DNA from: Planctomycetota bacterium
GTDB taxonomy: Bacteria > Planctomycetota > Planctomycetia > Planctomycetales > Planctomycetaceae
Length of the DNA stretch: 53,085 nt
Assembly (NCBI GenBank): GCA_003670925.1
Contig: QWQG01000149.1
Coordinates: forward strand, 1 to 53,085
Direction: 5' to 3'
The notes under the pieces are model-generated. The model worked only from the letters and a program-made list of their open reading frames with translations, did no database searches and was not told where the DNA came from. The position numbers were made by a program, and so were the translations under genes. This document shows positions 18,321 through 28,100 of this stretch, one piece after another. The first letter of the stretch is position 1; the number at the start of each line of letters is the position of its first letter.

Positions 18321-18548
18321 TGACAGCGGCAAAAGCCATCCTGCTGGTTCGGTCACTGAATTCGCGGGAACTCTCATCAACTCTGAATTCTTGCGAATTT
18401 TAGCCACGCCCAACTCTTATCTGCAGGCCTCCTCAAACTGTTTTCTTCGGCGAAATTTCCGGTTAATCACGGTCCGCCTTTACCCATGAAGCACCCGCCC
18501 GTGCTTGCCTGCGATCAATTCTGGGCTGAAAATTCAACTCACATGATC
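18321..18548. other. Spacer between convergent genes
   Basis: This stretch lies between the 3' ends of two converging genes. It holds a small hairpin (AAGCAC-CCGCCC-GTGCTT, around 18488-18505) that could help end transcription, but no T tract follows. No gene is seen. Confidence 0.3.
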
Positions 18549-21500
18549 CTACTCACCGGAAGTACTAGGTCGGGGGGGGGCAACTGGTGGCGGATCAGGC
18601 TCGCCGGGAAAATCGTAGGGCTCAAAATCTGAAATCATGTATTCGCTGATAAACACCTCAGTCTGATCATTTAGCATCGCCAGATAGGCTACCGACAACT
18701 GGCGATAGTTGGACTCACCGCATTGAGTGATCACGGCCTTGAAGAATGACTGGGCCGATTCGATGTTTGCTTCTTCAAGGCGAATCAGAGCGAGCAGAAA
18801 CAATACTTCAGCACGCGATGCCGGCAACGCTGACATCCCGACACTCAACTCACTCAGATGGCTCGTCGGCCACACAGGAATCGGGCTATTCATCATGGTG
18901 TTTACATCGGCCACGAAAGGCAACGACATTAGGGATCGCATATACGGTTCTTGCATGGCCATCACTTGATCGAGATCCTTTAACTGTGAGGTCCAAGTGT
19001 CATAAGCTGAAGTCAGGTCACTGATAGCCAATTGCGTCATAGCACTCGCAAACTGCCAATCCGTACCTGCTATTTGTTCAGGTTGCTGACGTGCCTGTTC
19101 GGCCATCATTGCCAGTGTCTGATGAGCTTCCTCGAGGCGACCAGCTTCAAGCATCAACTGTCCACGATTGATTATCCCGCGCGGATCTCGATTCACGGAT
19201 TCTCGATCGTCGTCGAGGAGTCTTAAAGCAGCAAGGCCAAATCCGGTGTTGTCAATCTGGAACGCAAGATTCACCAACTGGCTGACTCGGTCTTCTTCTA
19301 CTTCAGAGGGCACTTGGGTTTCAAGGAATTCCTGCAAACGCTTTTCATTGTCACGAATTCTGTCGCGAGAGTCGCGTCGGAATCCCTGTTGCTCAGAAAG
19401 TAGAGCCTGAATTTGTGGGTCAGGAGAATCTAGATATTCGTCTTCCAACAGCGGCAGCAGACGATCAATGGCCTCTCCGGCTAAGTCAATCCGATTCTGC
19501 TGACGATAGAGCGAAAGTAATTCTCCCCAAGCCACTTTATCGTTCGGCTCAGTCACCAGTGATTGTCTGTAGGCCATGACTGCTTGAAGGTAACGCATCC
19601 GCTTGAAGCGAGTTCCTAGCGACGGGCCTCCGAGCATTTGTTCCAGCTCTGCCAGACGGGTGTAGGAAAATCCCAGCAAGCGATAGGCGTTTGCATCATT
19701 CGGAGAGCGATCCAAGGCAAGGTTCAACTGCCGAATGGCCAGATGCGACGTCGCGATGGTTGACATCGCCTCCTCCATTGACTGAGGCTGCAGACTAGCA
19801 AGCGTGGAATAATTTATTGCTAAACGCATATTTTCATCGATTGTAGGACGAGTGCGATACACATATTTTTCATAAAAATTTGGCGCACGGGCAAATTCTC
19901 GTAACGTCGATGGGGCAATTGCGGCGCTGCGAAACGCTTTGTCAGTCCAATTGGGGGCGAGGGCTGCACGTTCCGCAGCGGGTGTTGCGGGACTGATACG
20001 TTTTAGGATGGCCGCCGACGCTTCAATACTAATCGGAACCCACTGCTGCGTTTGCGTCAGGTTGAATACGGAGCGAAAGTCGGGCGGCCCGGGCGGTGCC
20101 AATCGGATGATCGCGTGAGTGATGCGAAATTCTGCCAAAGTTTCCTCAGACACTCCCATCTTGGCATTCATTAACTCTTCGTACTTCTTTTGTTCGGCCT
20201 TATCTTGGGATTTATCTTCTGGTGGCGGGGTCGGCTGAAAGAGTGTCGTCAACAGGATGGAATGTTTTGCAAAGACAGACTTAGCCAGCTTTGGTTGTTC
20301 ATTCGGGTCACCGGGACGACCAAACGGCAGAATTCGACTGTCGATAAAACTTTTGCGTCCATTCCAGATCAACATATCGCCTTGGTCAAGACGTGTGTGC
20401 AGAATGTTCGCTGCCGGATCAAGATCCTTGATTTGTGCCGCGAAAGTATCCATTGTCGCGCGTGTATCGCTATCAAATCCCCAGCCCAAGGCCGCAGCTC
20501 CCGGAAGTCGGGATGCCACAATGCAAAATGCCAATCCAGCTAAAGCCAAGACCGTGACGGCGCGCCCGCCTCGCGAAAACAGGAGCTCCTTTGTATCCAA
20601 AGTGTACTGTTGATTGAATCCGCGACGATACCAGTCTTGAGCTGAAATTCCGGCAACGACTGCGGCCACGATGGCCGCCGCCGGAAGCTCGTGAGCTGCC
20701 AGCAGCGACAGTCCGGTCACACCCAGTAGGACACACAGGAATCCTAGATCACGTCGAGTTCGCGCTAACAATAGTACAACAAATCCCAACAACAGCAGAG
20801 CGAGGCCAGCAATCTGAGAATGGTCGAACAGCCGAATTGCACTTGGGTTTAACACAGAATAGTAATCGACGCGTCCGTCGAAACTGGTGGCTGCTGCAGG
20901 AATGTCCACCCGACGCTGCGCCTTCATGGCCGGATACTCGATCGAATACATCGTGACCGGCCCTAACAGTGAGTTGCCAGGAAACGGATTCACTAACAAC
21001 GCAACCACACTCAAACCGGCAATTAACCACGGAGTAGAACTCTCAGGTTCGATGCTGGCTGCCGATTTTCTGGCCGCAATGCGCTGACGGACAAATTCCC
21101 CAAATATGTACAAAACTACCACAAACGCCCCGATCCACGCGCGTGGATCAAAGTTACACCATACGGCAATTAACAACGGCAACTTCCATGTCAGCCCAGA
21201 AGCTATTCCCAGCCGATGCTGGCTCAGCCAACGCATGGTAATCGTCATCCCCAGCATCGTCACAAGTTCCGGCAACGGCACGAAATCCGAGGAACAGGCC
21301 ACGATTGCAAACACCGCACAAATGCAATTCCACCAGGTCGGCACACCACGAATTGAAATCTGTGTGAGCAGGTACGCAACCAGCCCGGCAATCGCCACTT
21401 TGAGCAAAGTGAGTGCTTTCTCACCTCCTGCTGACCAGCAGAGACTCACCACATGATCGAAGAGCCAACTGACGTTGGGAGAAGGTTTATCGGCTGCTGT

Positions 21501-21836
21501 TAGTGACAAAACGTCTGTGCGGGGAGGCAATTGTCCATGCGCACGCATATAGTCGCCCGAGCGAATCAGAACGAGCGGTTTGGTGTCATTGATCTGGGTG
21601 AAACCCAAGAGCACCGCCAAGAAAATGGCCGCCCACCGGAGCATAAAGTCTCCCCGAACGGCCTCTTCCTCAACCATTTCAGGCGTCAACGGCTCATCTT
21701 CAGGTAACTCATCCGGCAGATCCCGTTCGTCGGAGAAGATGCTGTGGGTGGAGACAACTGTGCCGTTTGGGGGATCTGATAGGTTGCGAGATTCGGAATC
21801 TTGGGAGGCGTCGCCGGACACTCGGATGTCTCTCAT
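18549..21836 (-). CDS. Polytopic membrane protein with C-terminal TPR region
   Basis: A 1095-residue protein. Residues 1-60 are acidic and cytoplasmic-like; residues about 65-460 hold about ten hydrophobic helices. An aromatic segment WLFDHVVSLCWSAGGEKALTLL resembles the loop-and-helix units of large planctomycete membrane glycosyltransferase-like proteins, but no catalytic motif is recognised. The C-terminal half (about 640-1060) is helical and tetratricopeptide-like, for example LNLALDRSPNDANAYRLLGF and YRQSLVTEPNDKVAWGELL. It would put a TPR platform on the outer face of a membrane. A run of nine C residues in the coding strand (G9 at 18572-18580) lies ten codons before the TAG; gain or loss of one base would change only the tail. 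The function is unknown. Confidence 0.7.
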   Translation of the reverse strand: MRDIRVSGDASQDSESRNLSDPPNGTVVSTHSIFSDERDLPDELPEDEPLTPEMVEEEAVRGDFMLRWAAIFLAVLLGFTQINDTKPLVLIRSGDYMRAHGQLPPRTDVLSLTAADKPSPNVSWLFDHVVSLCWSAGGEKALTLLKVAIAGLVAYLLTQISIRGVPTWWNCICAVFAIVACSSDFVPLPELVTMLGMTITMRWLSQHRLGIASGLTWKLPLLIAVWCNFDPRAWIGAFVVVLYIFGEFVRQRIAARKSAASIEPESSTPWLIAGLSVVALLVNPFPGNSLLGPVTMYSIEYPAMKAQRRVDIPAAATSFDGRVDYYSVLNPSAIRLFDHSQIAGLALLLLGFVVLLLARTRRDLGFLCVLLGVTGLSLLAAHELPAAAIVAAVVAGISAQDWYRRGFNQQYTLDTKELLFSRGGRAVTVLALAGLAFCIVASRLPGAAALGWGFDSDTRATMDTFAAQIKDLDPAANILHTRLDQGDMLIWNGRKSFIDSRILPFGRPGDPNEQPKLAKSVFAKHSILLTTLFQPTPPPEDKSQDKAEQKKYEELMNAKMGVSEETLAEFRITHAIIRLAPPGPPDFRSVFNLTQTQQWVPISIEASAAILKRISPATPAAERAALAPNWTDKAFRSAAIAPSTLREFARAPNFYEKYVYRTRPTIDENMRLAINYSTLASLQPQSMEEAMSTIATSHLAIRQLNLALDRSPNDANAYRLLGFSYTRLAELEQMLGGPSLGTRFKRMRYLQAVMAYRQSLVTEPNDKVAWGELLSLYRQQNRIDLAGEAIDRLLPLLEDEYLDSPDPQIQALLSEQQGFRRDSRDRIRDNEKRLQEFLETQVPSEVEEDRVSQLVNLAFQIDNTGFGLAALRLLDDDRESVNRDPRGIINRGQLMLEAGRLEEAHQTLAMMAEQARQQPEQIAGTDWQFASAMTQLAISDLTSAYDTWTSQLKDLDQVMAMQEPYMRSLMSLPFVADVNTMMNSPIPVWPTSHLSELSVGMSALPASRAEVLFLLALIRLEEANIESAQSFFKAVITQCGESNYRQLSVAYLAMLNDQTEVFISEYMISDFEPYDFPGEPDPPPVAPPRPSTSGE

Positions 21837-22159
21837 TCGGGGTTATTCAGTCGCTAGAATCCGCGCATCGCGGTACCTGAACTAACCGTACGCCATTTCT
21901 TCTTAATTTGTTTGGTTCAACTTGTCAGCCGTCCCGTGAGCAAGGACGATTCCGCTCATCGGCGGGCCAAGGCCGGTTCGGGTGCATACCTGTTACCCTC
22001 TGTTTTTTGTGATTTATGAGCAAAAATGTCACGTATTTGGTACCGCGTCCCAGTATTTTTTTCCCTATGATTCCACGGCAATGGCGTGGATTGCGACCAG
22101 AGGTTAAGGGCTTTCCACGCGGATTCCTGACACAATTTTGGGCTCGGCCGCTTGGCACT
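21837..22159. other. Divergent spacer
   Basis: Sequence between two diverging genes. The frame of the right-hand gene is open upstream to 22016, but that part lacks protein-like features. Promoters for both genes are expected here; none was recognised with confidence. Confidence 0.3.
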
Positions 22160-23569
22160 ATGAAATCCATTCCCAGCAAAATCCGTGAACAGCTTCAACA
22201 CGCCTCCCAGACGCACTTGCTTCAGTTCTGGGACGAACTTTCGGAATCAGAAGTCGCCTCTCTGCTCAATCAGATCAGTCAAACCGATCTGCAGATGCTC
22301 AACGCAATCTGGCGGTCATCGACAAGCGGCGATTCTCCAGGAGATGCGAAAGCTAGGATCGAATCAGCTAAGAATCCCGGTCAGGTCGTGAGCCAGCCCT
22401 GCAGTGCAGCCGACAACGAGCGTTGGCAGCTAGCGACGCAGCTTGGTGAACGTGAATTGCAGGCGGGCAGTGTGGCAGTAATCACCGTTGCCGGAGGACA
22501 GGGAAGTCGCCTAGGCTTTGATCATCCGAAAGGCATGTTTCCAATCGGTCCAAGATCGGATCGTACATTATTTCAAATCTTCGCCGAGCAGATTCTTGCC
22601 CGACGGCGACGGCATCAAGCCACAATTCCGTGGCTTATTATGACCAGTGATGCGACGCACGCAGAGACCCTAAAATTTCTCCAGCAGCATACGTACTTCG
22701 GACTTGGTAAGGAGACTGTGCAGTTCTTTCAGCAAGGAAGCCTGCCCGCTCTTGATGCTGCAACCGGACGCATTCTAATGACAGGTCGCAGCGAGTTGGC
22801 CCTCTCCCCTGATGGACACGGTGGCCTCGTGGCGGCGATGGAAAACGCGGGTCTCTTCGATCTGCTGGCTCAACAGGGAATTCGACATCTGTTTTATCAT
22901 CAGGTCGATAATCCGACTGCGATTCTTTGCGATCCAGCATTGATCGGATTTCATGCTCAGGCACGTTCGCAACTTACCACCAACGTGGTGCGGAAAATCA
23001 GTCCAACTGAACGCATGGGAGTCCTTGCTGATATCAATGGGCGCACAGAAATCGTTGAATACAGTGAACTCACGTCCGCGCAGGCAGCGAGAACCGATTC
23101 CAATGGAGACTGGATCTTCTGGGCCGGGAACACGGCCATTCATGTGTTTGACCTTGAGTTTCTGGCACAGTTGGCGGAAGACGGGGGCAAACTGCCGCTC
23201 CACGTCGCACGCAAGAACGTCGGTTTCATCGATAGTCTCGGGGCATCGATCAAACCGGATAATCCAGCACTGCCGAACGCGATTAAGCTAGAGCGATTCA
23301 TCTTTGATGCATTGCCGCTTGCCGAACGAACCCTGATCGTTGAAGGCAACCGCATGCGAGAATTCAACCCGATCAAGAATAGTGACGGAGCAGACTCCCC
23401 CGCTACTTCCCGAGCCGCATTGTCCCGCATCGGCCGCGAATGGCTGGCGGCCGGTGGTTATGTCATCGCGGATGATCGGCCTATTGAAATCAGTCCGCTG
23501 CAGGCATTGGATGCCGCGGAAATGACGTTGAAAATTGCCGCTGGCGCCGTTCATCTTGCCGACTTCTGA
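22160..23569 (+). CDS. UDPGP-family UDP-sugar pyrophosphorylase
   Basis: This enzyme of the UDPGP/UAP1 family makes UDP-sugars from UTP and a sugar-1-phosphate in the cytoplasm. The signature VAGGQGSRLGFDHPKGMF lies at about residues 110-128. Further family motifs are PWLIMTSDATH, the sugar-binding ELALSPDGHGGL, and FYHQVDNPTA. C-terminally there is IKLERFIFDALP, typical of UDP-N-acetylhexosamine pyrophosphorylases, which favours UDP-GlcNAc over UDP-glucose. Start ATG 22160 gives 469 residues and a normal N-terminus (MKSIPSKIREQLQHA); an upstream extension is open but unlikely. UDP-GlcNAc would feed peptidoglycan or surface glycans. Confidence 0.85.
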   Translation: MKSIPSKIREQLQHASQTHLLQFWDELSESEVASLLNQISQTDLQMLNAIWRSSTSGDSPGDAKARIESAKNPGQVVSQPCSAADNERWQLATQLGERELQAGSVAVITVAGGQGSRLGFDHPKGMFPIGPRSDRTLFQIFAEQILARRRRHQATIPWLIMTSDATHAETLKFLQQHTYFGLGKETVQFFQQGSLPALDAATGRILMTGRSELALSPDGHGGLVAAMENAGLFDLLAQQGIRHLFYHQVDNPTAILCDPALIGFHAQARSQLTTNVVRKISPTERMGVLADINGRTEIVEYSELTSAQAARTDSNGDWIFWAGNTAIHVFDLEFLAQLAEDGGKLPLHVARKNVGFIDSLGASIKPDNPALPNAIKLERFIFDALPLAERTLIVEGNRMREFNPIKNSDGADSPATSRAALSRIGREWLAAGGYVIADDRPIEISPLQALDAAEMTLKIAAGAVHLADF

Positions 23570-23649
23570 ACTGCTCGTCTGTGCGGTCAGCGTGCAGCTC
23601 CTGCAGCGGAGTCAAACACCGAAATCACATGCGACATGCCGCAGCGGAA

Positions 23650-23868
23650 TTATGTGCTACGGCCAAGTCGTTGCATGGCGGCAGTCCACGCTTCCATGCT
23701 GAGTTCCTCTGCCTCTTCGACCAGCAGACGGGGAATGTCTTCCAGAATCGGATACCGAAGACGTACTTCCGGGTTTGTACAGACCAGGGATTCGCCATCC
23801 GCCACGAGGTCGCTGTGACACTTCGGACAAACGAGATAGCTTTTAGATTTTTCAAAATTAAATGTCAT
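23650..23868 (-). CDS. Trm112/YcaR-like small zinc-ribbon protein
   Basis: A 72-residue protein with a YLVCPKCHSDLV knuckle (Cys14, Cys17), a further Cys in LVCTNPEVRLRYPI, and the family ending ILEDIPRLLVEEAEELS. This matches the Trm112p-like/UPF0434 family (YcaR in enterobacteria), small zinc-ribbon proteins whose eukaryotic relatives activate methyltransferases; the bacterial role is unclear. Only three of the possible metal-binding cysteines are present, which is usual for bacterial members. It starts at ATG 23868 and is convergent with the UDP-sugar pyrophosphorylase gene. Confidence 0.8.
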   Translation of the reverse strand: MTFNFEKSKSYLVCPKCHSDLVADGESLVCTNPEVRLRYPILEDIPRLLVEEAEELSMEAWTAAMQRLGRST

Positions 23869-23920
23869 AAAATAGGGCTCTCAAAAAATCAACAAAAAAT
23901 GCCAATCTGTTCAATCTCGC

Positions 23921-24940
23921 TCAAAACCCACGCAGCGCTCGAATATCGGCAAACGTCCGCAGCGAATAATCAATCCCTGCATAGGTGAGCGCCGCACACA
24001 ATGCACGAACGGCAACTCCCATGCCGTCGGGCCCACTGAAGCCTCCAAACTGGCCGCCGCCTTTTAAGTGAGGTTCTGTCTCAAGATAGAAACCTTCGAT
24101 CCCTAATTTTTGCAGACGTTGTTGAATTGCAGGCAGTTCTTCCCGTAGATCGCGGAAGATCATTTCATGGCCAGAGTCGCCATCCGTACATGGCACAAAA
24201 TTCTTCAGGCGATCTTCATCAACCGCCCCGGTCCAGATCAGATTCGGATCAATCCGGTAGTCCTTGATGTGCATCCAGCCCAGCCAAGGAATTGTGGCCC
24301 TATATTCTTCGTAGACCTGAACGGCGTTTTTATTTTGGGCGGCCACATTGCCACCATCGAAGATCAAAACCATTGACGGATGATTGACACGTTTCGCGAG
24401 TTCAGCCAGCAGCGGCCCGGTCTCCCCAACAAGATTCGGCTCAATTTCAAGCCCATACACGAGGCCCTCCTGTGCACAGGCTTCCGTGATCGTCCGAATC
24501 TGATCAGCCGCGAGGTCCAAATGAAGATCCGGCTTTGTGCCTCGCGGATGGTAAAACGAAAACCCTCGAATCAGTTTTGTGTCTAGGGCCTTCGCACATT
24601 CAATTGTGCGCGCGACCTCACCCTGCATGTATTCGTCGAACGGCACAAACTTATTATGGGATCCGTCATCAACATTTAGTAATTTCACTTTGCCGACTCG
24701 AGCACCGATGCTCGTGACACTCACCCCATATTCGGCATGCATCTGCTTGAGTTTGTCGATTTTCTCATGGCAGAGTTCCGTAACGTGTTCGATTTTCCCG
24801 TCACCCAGCACATCAATAAACCTCGGGCTGTAATTCCGGATTCCGATGGCTGCTAATGCCGTCATCTGTTCAAGAGCCGTACGATGATTTGCGGCTTCAT
24901 CCGCAAATGCGCTAATAATGACTGCTGGCTTGTGCGCCAT
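23921..24940 (-). CDS. Sugar phosphate isomerase/epimerase-like TIM-barrel protein
   Basis: A 339-residue protein of the xylose-isomerase-like TIM-barrel fold (AP endonuclease 2 family). Metal-site residues expected for this fold are visible: Glu in GLVYGLEIEPNLVG, Asp in VLIFDGGNVA, His in WLGWMHIKDYRID and Glu in GFYLETEPHLKGGG. The strand-end pattern SFYHPRG is also present. It probably isomerises or epimerises a sugar or inositol derivative in the cytoplasm; the substrate is not known. ATG 24940 is chosen because GGAG lies about 9 bases upstream; a TTG at 24952 is the only alternative. It has no signal peptide. It is separated from the giant gene upstream by 235 bases. Confidence 0.8.
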   Translation of the reverse strand: MAHKPAVIISAFADEAANHRTALEQMTALAAIGIRNYSPRFIDVLGDGKIEHVTELCHEKIDKLKQMHAEYGVSVTSIGARVGKVKLLNVDDGSHNKFVPFDEYMQGEVARTIECAKALDTKLIRGFSFYHPRGTKPDLHLDLAADQIRTITEACAQEGLVYGLEIEPNLVGETGPLLAELAKRVNHPSMVLIFDGGNVAAQNKNAVQVYEEYRATIPWLGWMHIKDYRIDPNLIWTGAVDEDRLKNFVPCTDGDSGHEMIFRDLREELPAIQQRLQKLGIEGFYLETEPHLKGGGQFGGFSGPDGMGVAVRALCAALTYAGIDYSLRTFADIRALRGF

Positions 24941-25175
24941 GGTGGTCTCCAAGAAAGTGCTGCTGAAAGGCCATATTATTCTGGGTATGATATCGTGTCA
25001 CAAGTCAGCAGGATGTTGCTAGCCCGAGACATGCAAATCTAGGCTCGAAGAATGGCTTTCGAACATTCTCTGAAAACCTAAGGTTCTGCTCCGACGTAGA
25101 TTTCTGCCGACACTCGGTCTAAATCCACGCCACTTAAACGACTTGTGTCTCTTGCGATCCGATGCTGCGTTTCGG

Positions 25176-28100
25176 CTACTTCTCCACGGGCACTAGACGC
25201 ACGTAATCTACCGCAACCATATAGCCTCTAATCGCGTCGGCATTGGCTCCCATGATCTCTAGGCTTAGGCGATGGTTGCCCATGTTCAGTGGGACGTTTG
25301 CATAAGTCAGCACGCCAGTAGTGATCACCTCGGGGCCGTTGAAGAGATCCACATGCGCATCAAGAACAATGTCGTCGATGGACAATTTTACGATGCCGTA
25401 ATCACGTGCTCGAGTGAGGACGATCTCAACGTCGTACACACCTGCCTGCTCAACGGTAATTTCCAAAGCCAATTTGTCGCCCGGCTTGGCACCTGTCCAC
25501 CAGAGATGATCCTTGCCGCTCCAATGATCCGCGGCAAAACCACCCATATTCTGGCTGACAGCCGTACCACCCGTTTTTCCCACGATCTTCATGGATTCCC
25601 CTTCAATCGCTCCGAGAACTTTGCCCGACTTCGCATCGATCGGAGATGTCGGGCCTGCGAGTACTACTTGGTGGGGACTTCCCAAGTAGGCGATCAGATC
25701 ACGAACTTCGTCTTTTGTCATCGGATCAAGTTGTCGTTCTGGCATCATGGAGACACTCGACAAACTGCGTTCTTCAATCTCCGACTTCGGCACGACCACC
25801 TTGTCGTTGATTGTCTGAATTGTGAGCGCGCTGTCAGACTCCTGTTTGAGTAATCCACTGATCGTGCGACCATCTCTCAAGGCGACGACGGTCATCTGAT
25901 AATCACGGCCTACGATCGCGCTGGGGTCAAGCATATTTTCAAGAATATAATCAAGATTAGCTCGGTTCGAACCTGTGATATCAGGGCCAATCTGGCCACC
26001 AGTACCGAATAGAAGATGACAATTCTGACAGGTCTTGAGGAACACACGGCGACCATTTCCCGGATTTGCCTTCGCGAGCAATTTTGGCGTTAACTCTCTC
26101 TTCCACGCAGCTACCTGCTCTTTTCGATCGGTTGAAGTTTCGCGAATCTCACCCCAGTGAGCTTTAAGGAGTTCGTTGAGTTCCGCATTGTTGAACGACA
26201 GGATCTGACGCACATGGTAGGCGTGCAAATCAGCACTCGGGACGTCACCCTGCGCAATGCGAGTCAGCAGTAATTTTGTCCATGCCGGTCGTGAAACAAT
26301 CGTACTGACTGCATCCGCTCGAACTTCGTTGCTGAATTGCTGGTAATGGTGCAACAGTGTCGCTGGTGTTCTGTCATGTTCGAGCGTGGAGAGGGCCTTA
26401 ATGGCAGCCGACTGCAAGTCCGTGTTGGTCAAGACAGTATCGCTCAGCAGCACGGCGGCTGTCTCTTGATCCTGCCCCTTAACCAGAACATCGAGTGCCT
26501 GCCGCCTGCGGACGTGGGATTGTTCAGGATCGGCCAATAATGCCCGCATGGGGCCGAAGACTCGCTGATCTCCAAACAGGACGGCTAATTGATCAACGCG
26601 ATCACGCACGTCCTGCTCAGAGCTTTTTGTCAATGCCTCGTACGTCTCCTGCCATGCTGCGGGCATCGGAATGGCCACACGGCCTTCGAACGACGCCATC
26701 ATTTCGTCCATAATCAGTATCTGTAATTCACCGTCGTTTGTCCCACCAAGCGCCGCAACGACGGATGGCAGAGTGTCATTCTGGGCTGCCGCTCGACGGA
26801 GAATAAAACGCCGCAGAGTTGGAATCTTTGTTGTCAAAGCCAGCTCAATTGCCTGCTTTGGATTATCGGCAACTAGGGGTTCAACACCATACCACACCAT
26901 CAGTGGCAGATTGTGGTCGTCAGCATCTTCGACATGCATCGCCAACGCAGACGCAATGCCCCAACGCTGGTTGTGAGGAAGACGTTGCAGGGCGGAGGTC
27001 AGGTACAGTCGCACAACCGCAGATGGATCAAGCGCAGCAAGCTCCTGCAACTGTTGCAGGACAGCGTCAGAGATTTCCTGATCTTCTAGTTCAAGCTGAA
27101 TTGTCCATGCTCGAATGTATGCTTCTTTGTCCTGGAGTAATCTCTGAACTCGAGCTTCGGTAAGACCACCTACAACATGCAAACTCCACAAGTATCGCAG
27201 CCGAAGTGTCACAGCTTTGGAATCGTCGCTCGCCATCGTCCAGAGACTTTCAACGGCCTGCTGCGAACAGCCTCGTTCCATAAGCAACCGCCGCGCAGTA
27301 CGGAAATGCCAGTCGTTCCGATGTTCATGGGCCGCCAAGAGTTGCTCTTCAGTCCACGCGGAACCGTCAAATATGGCACGTGCCGTGTCGCCATACGAAA
27401 TGCGATAAATCCGCCCGTTTGAACGATCCCAGATTTCGGGGTTCGTGCGATGGCAGGCGTGCTTGTCGTACCAGTCGATCAGGTACACACTTCCGTCGGG
27501 ACCGTATCGCAGATTGATCCCGCGGAAATAGTGATCGTTCGCCAGCAGCAGATCTTTGCCGTGATGGCCAACCATCGCCGAGCTGCCGGCCTCGGCTTCT
27601 AGAAGATCGCAGTTGATCCGATTTCCATGCACGTTATTGAAGAAGATCTGATTCCGATATTCATCCGGCCAGTTGTCACCCAAATAAATCATGGCTCCGC
27701 AATGAGCGTGACCACCACCAGCATCTGCTGTGGCACCGGCCGCTTTTGGCTCATGTCCCCACCATGCAGAATCGGCGATATTCCCCACATAGTGGGCGTG
27801 ATCAGCGATCGTCTTAATGTCATCGTAGGTGTATGGGTTGAAATGCTGGCCACCTTGCCGAAAATAGCGGCCTCCCTGAATGACGTGCCATAGATGCGGA
27901 ATTACACAGGCGGTAAGAAAGGCTTGTCCCTTGTCATTGAAGTCTACGCCCCACGGATTGCTGGTTCCGTTCATAAACGCTTCAAAAACATCTTTTTGAG
28001 GATGGTACCGCCAGACGGCCGCATTGAGCGGCAAACGGTCTTTGTCCGCCGCACCCGGCTTGCCGACCTTGGAATGTGTGAACACACCATGACATCCGTA

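Noticed and set aside
22016-22159. Longer N-terminus for the UDP-sugar pyrophosphorylase
   Set aside because: The extra 48 codons do not look like the family; ATG 22160 gives a normal start.
25272-25853. 193-codon plus-strand frame
   Set aside because: Antisense to the 3' part of the giant dehydrogenase gene; no recognisable domain.
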